64,000 bases of DNA from Bacteroidales bacterium (lineage in GTDB: Bacteria; Bacteroidota; Bacteroidia; Bacteroidales; UBA12077): assembly GCA_003446015.1 (NCBI GenBank), contig DMBU01000092.1, positions 1-64,000 of the forward strand, given 5' to 3'. Position 1 is the stretch's first letter. The number at the start of each line of letters is the position of its first letter. The position numbers and the translations under genes are program-made. The notes below the pieces were generated by a model. The model did not search any database and was not told the DNA's origin. It saw only the letters and a program-made list of their open reading frames with translations. Of this stretch, positions 61,007-64,000 are shown in pieces.

Positions 61007-64000
61007 CTAAAACTCTTTCTCCATAGCCTCATTCAGTTTCACATCAATCTGATGATTAATATAAGCTACTTCAACAGATTCAGGTGTTATTATTTCTGAA
61101 CTAAATAAACCTTTATACCATACTTTAAAGTTGTTTACAATTACAATGAGTAATGGTAGAATTAGCAAGATAAAAATTGTTCCGAACAAAATTCCATAAG
61201 CTAATGCAATAGCCATTGGGACAATGAATCTTGCGTCGGGGCTATTCTCCAAGATGAGTGGCATTAATCCGGCAACGGTTGTAACTGTGGTTAATATTAT
61301 TGCTCTAAATCTGGTTTTTCCTGCATCAATAACAGCATTCATTACTGTCATTCCCTTTACCAAATTCTGATTATATTTCGACATAAATACAATGGCATCA
61401 TTGATAATTGTTCCTGATAATGCGATAAAACCCCATAAACTCATCATCGAAATCATTTGCCCATGTATACCGTGTCCCCAAATAGCTCCTAAAAATCCTA
61501 ACGGAATCATAGCTAAAATCATTAATCCTTGTGAGAATGATTTGAAATAAATCATGATTATTAAAACTATGATTAGAAATGCAATTCCAAAGTATTTAGT
61601 GATACTTGCCAATTGTTCAGTAGTATCTTTTTGCTGTCCTTGTTGCATGTAAGTAACATCAGGGTGATTTTCCATAATTACAGGTAAAACTTCAGTTTCG
61701 ATGTATTCCAAAATTGGTGGAACAGCCTCATTCTGATCTTTTAAATAGGCATCAACACGGATTTCAGTTCTTCCATTATATCTGTTGATTTTACTTACAC
61801 TACGTTGTGTTGATAAATCCGCAACACGTGATAGAGGAAACTGGCCTTGCTGGGTCGTTATCATCATATTCTCAAGTTGGCCTAGGTTTTCTCTATTATC
61901 TTTCGGATAACGCACATAAATCCAAATCTCATTTTTCCCTTCTTGCATTCGTTGGGCAAGCGCACCATAATAACCATTTCGGATTTGTTGCATCAGAGAG
62001 TTTTGTGTCAAGCCTAAAACATATGCTTCTGGTTTAAGGGTGATTTGAATTTCCTGACTTCCTATTTGACTGTTATCCGTTATATTAAAAAGTGAAGGAA
62101 TTTTTTCAAGTGCTTCTTCAAATTCATCTTTTGCCTGCTCAAGTTCATCGTTATCATAGCCAAATAAACTTATTGAAACCGGTGCACCAAAACGATTTGA
62201 TGCGCCAACAGCATATTTATATGCTTCAGGAATTTTTCCGGTTTTCTCAGAAACGGCTTTTTTTATGGTTTGATCGTTTACTTGTGTATCATCCAAAGGA
62301 CCTAGAAATACCTGTATTGTTCCGGCATTTGTGCCTGACTCTGATCCATCAAAAGAACTTCCAATGTTTACCTGAGTCGCTGAAATGTAGTCGATCGAAC
62401 CACCATATTCTTTCCTTAAATCCTGATTTACTTCCCAAACTTTAGTTTCAATCCAGAATAACTTATCTTTTGTATATTCTTCGTTAATCCCTGGTTTTAG
62501 AGCCAGGTCAATGGTAAACATATCAGATGGTGTAGTAGGAAAGAATGTAAAAGGAATTTTTCCACTGCCAACTAATCCAACCGTTAAAATAAATAACGAT
62601 GTAACAATGGCAATGCTTAATCCTTTATGTATTAAAATTCTTTTTACCAAAGGAATATAGAGCCTGTCGCGCACATACATCAGCCCCTGATCAACTTTAT
62701 TTCTTATTTTGCCATAAACAGATCTTTTATTGGTAGGTTTTAGAACTTTTGGATTTGCTAAATGACCAGGTAATACAAAAATACCTTCTGCTAAGGAGAA
62801 AACTAAACAGGCTATAACAACAAAAGCCATTTCATACATCATCGCAAGATGTCCTTCAATAAAAAAGAGGGGAGTAAATGCAACAATAGTTGTTGTAACC
62901 GAAACAAAAACGGCAGGTAAGACTTCAAGAGACCCATCAATTGCTGCACGACGGGGTGTTTTCCCCATTTCAAAATGCGTAAAGATATTTTCTCCAATAA
63001 CAACGCCGTCATCTACCAATATCCCAATGATAAGGATCATACCAAAAAGTGAAATAATATTTATGGTAACACCACTCAGTGCAGCAACAATAAACATCCC
63101 TAGGAATGAAGCTGGAATTCCCCAGGCAACCCATAAGGAAAGTCTGAAGTTTAATAAAAGTGAAAGTACTAATATTACCATAAGAACTCCCATTAAGCCA
63201 TTTTGAATTAGAATTGATAACTGACCATCAATTATTTCAAGAAAATCCATTAAAACAACAATCTCAGTGTCTTTATGTGTTTTGTTATAATCTTTTACAT
63301 ATGCATTTACGTATTCAGAAATCTCGGCTAAATCTTCATTCATTAATTTCTGAACCATGAATGTTACACTTGGCTTTTCTTTTACATAACTGCCATTTGG
63401 AGTTTCTTCGAATTGTAATTTTACATTGGCAATATCTCCGATTTTAATTGTCCGGCCATCAGAGTTTGTTTTTACTACAATTTCTTTTAACTCGTTTGGG
63501 TCAACCGTTCGTTGGCGACTAATAACTTTAATTTCTTCACGTGGATTTTTTATGGTACCACCATGAATGTCCAAATTGTTGGCTGCTATGGCATTTTTAA
63601 TTTCGTCGAATGAAATCTGATATCTTCTTAACTGGGTTTCATCAATTTCTACAACAAGCTCCATTTTGCTTGGTAAACCCATTATGGTGATTTGTGATAT
63701 GATTCCTGATGCTAAAAAATCATCTTCGACCCGATTTGCTTCTTTATTTAACTTTAAAAGATCATTATCATCTGATGATAAGGTAATGAAGACAGCCATG
63801 TCTTTGGATCTGTTTTTGGAAACAATTGGTTTCTCAGCACTTGCGGGAAAGTTTGAAACACCATCAACGGCGTTTTTAACTTCAGATAAAAGTTCATCCA
63901 TATCATAATTGCTTAAACCGGTAATTGTAACCTGAGCAAAATTTTCACTTGAAATGGAAGAGAATTCTTTTATTCCAGAAATCCCACGAATACTATTTTC
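61007..64000 (-). CDS. RND-family efflux transporter permease, 5-prime end beyond the window
   Basis: This inner-membrane proton-driven pump subunit is truncated by the window edge. The open frame continues from Met at 63901 through 33 more codons to 64000 (including RGISGIKEFSS and AQVTITGLSNYD, typical RND porter sequence), so the real start lies outside. The 997 residues seen include paired porter subdomains and transmembrane blocks, with the conserved acidic pair in GILVDDGVVIGEN and its counterpart SGTIINDAIVFMSK. About 50-60 N-terminal residues are missing. With the TolC gene it forms an efflux system; the membrane-fusion gene is probably just upstream. Confidence 0.92.
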   Translation of the reverse strand, partial: ENSIRGISGIKEFSSISSENFAQVTITGLSNYDMDELLSEVKNAVDGVSNFPASAEKPIVSKNRSKDMAVFITLSSDDNDLLKLNKEANRVEDDFLASGIISQITIMGLPSKMELVVEIDETQLRRYQISFDEIKNAIAANNLDIHGGTIKNPREEIKVISRQRTVDPNELKEIVVKTNSDGRTIKIGDIANVKLQFEETPNGSYVKEKPSVTFMVQKLMNEDLAEISEYVNAYVKDYNKTHKDTEIVVLMDFLEIIDGQLSILIQNGLMGVLMVILVLSLLLNFRLSLWVAWGIPASFLGMFIVAALSGVTINIISLFGMILIIGILVDDGVVIGENIFTHFEMGKTPRRAAIDGSLEVLPAVFVSVTTTIVAFTPLFFIEGHLAMMYEMAFVVIACLVFSLAEGIFVLPGHLANPKVLKPTNKRSVYGKIRNKVDQGLMYVRDRLYIPLVKRILIHKGLSIAIVTSLFILTVGLVGSGKIPFTFFPTTPSDMFTIDLALKPGINEEYTKDKLFWIETKVWEVNQDLRKEYGGSIDYISATQVNIGSSFDGSESGTNAGTIQVFLGPLDDTQVNDQTIKKAVSEKTGKIPEAYKYAVGASNRFGAPVSISLFGYDNDELEQAKDEFEEALEKIPSLFNITDNSQIGSQEIQITLKPEAYVLGLTQNSLMQQIRNGYYGALAQRMQEGKNEIWIYVRYPKDNRENLGQLENMMITTQQGQFPLSRVADLSTQRSVSKINRYNGRTEIRVDAYLKDQNEAVPPILEYIETEVLPVIMENHPDVTYMQQGQQKDTTEQLASITKYFGIAFLIIVLIIMIYFKSFSQGLMILAMIPLGFLGAIWGHGIHGQMISMMSLWGFIALSGTIINDAIVFMSKYNQNLVKGMTVMNAVIDAGKTRFRAIILTTVTTVAGLMPLILENSPDARFIVPMAIALAYGILFGTIFILLILPLLIVIVNNFKVWYKGLFSSEIITPESVEVAYINHQIDVKLNEAMEKEF

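Noticed and set aside
63901..63903. Start of the RND gene at the ATG at 63901
   Set aside because: The frame stays open with typical RND sequence to the end of the window, so this Met is internal.

Overview
The window is low-GC chromosomal DNA from an anaerobic or facultatively anaerobic member of the Bacteroidota. The evidence is TAnnTTTG-type -7 promoter elements, mostly absent Shine-Dalgarno sequences, a TonB receptor with a carboxypeptidase-like N-terminal domain, lipoproteins with short lipoboxes, and eukaryote-type NADP isocitrate dehydrogenase. I cannot name a genus from the sequence alone. No rRNA, tRNA, CRISPR array or intact insertion sequence was found.

Layout. (1) 1-12.4 kb is a respiratory cytochrome island. 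It holds 4-, 6-, 7- and 19-heme c-type cytochromes (the last fused to a membrane cytochrome b), a separate cytochrome b, a monoheme lipoprotein, a beta-barrel protein, a Crp/Fnr regulator with a possible Fe-S cysteine set, and a fused ResB-CcsA System II cytochrome c synthase. FNR-like boxes lie in both divergent promoter regions. (2) 12.4-19 kb has a membrane-anchored PHP-like protein and then aconitase, isocitrate dehydrogenase and citrate synthase in a row. (3) 19.3-23.6 kb is a canonical trimeric group A3 [FeFe] hydrogenase operon (hydB, hydA, hydC, plus a cysteine-free ferredoxin-like gene). (4) 23.8-35.9 kb is a mixed region: a Cache-HAMP-MCP receptor, a cupin gene broken by one in-frame TGA, a TPR protein, an aspartate racemase homologue, a FAD oxidoreductase, a patatin/beta-barrel protein, a secreted repeat protein and a membrane protein. 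(5) 35.9-47.9 kb is a second hydrogenase island. One arm carries a 2Fe-2S protein, a sensory-type [FeFe] hydrogenase with PAS, and a SpoIIE phosphatase. The divergent arm carries a second hydC-hydB-hydA set, a sensory-type [FeFe] hydrogenase fused to a histidine kinase, a receiver protein, a receiver-kinase hybrid, and the NADH/NAD sensor Rex. (6) 48-57 kb has ribF, an ABC uptake system, a TM1266-family gene overlapping a TonB receptor gene, the H-cluster maturase hydG, and two paralogous small ACT-like proteins. (7) 57-64 kb carries an FtsX/MacB-type permease and a TolC-RND efflux pair, the RND gene being cut by the window end.

How it fits together. The strongest new observation is that one operator type, TGTTA-N6-TAACA, occurs as a tandem pair (17-bp period) in the promoter of each hydrogenase operon and once at the start region of the TM1266/TonB promoter. 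The window itself encodes Rex at the end of the second hydrogenase operon. I infer an autoregulated H2/NADH regulon linking hydrogenase synthesis, maturation and perhaps nutrient uptake to the cellular NADH/NAD ratio. The second HydA keeps every H-cluster cysteine but has changed six otherwise conserved second-sphere or proton-path residues, and its HydB partner has an altered FMN/NADH signature. With two sensory hydrogenases, a kinase and a phosphatase alongside, the 36-48 kb island looks like an H2-sensing and signalling system built around a remodelled hydrogenase.
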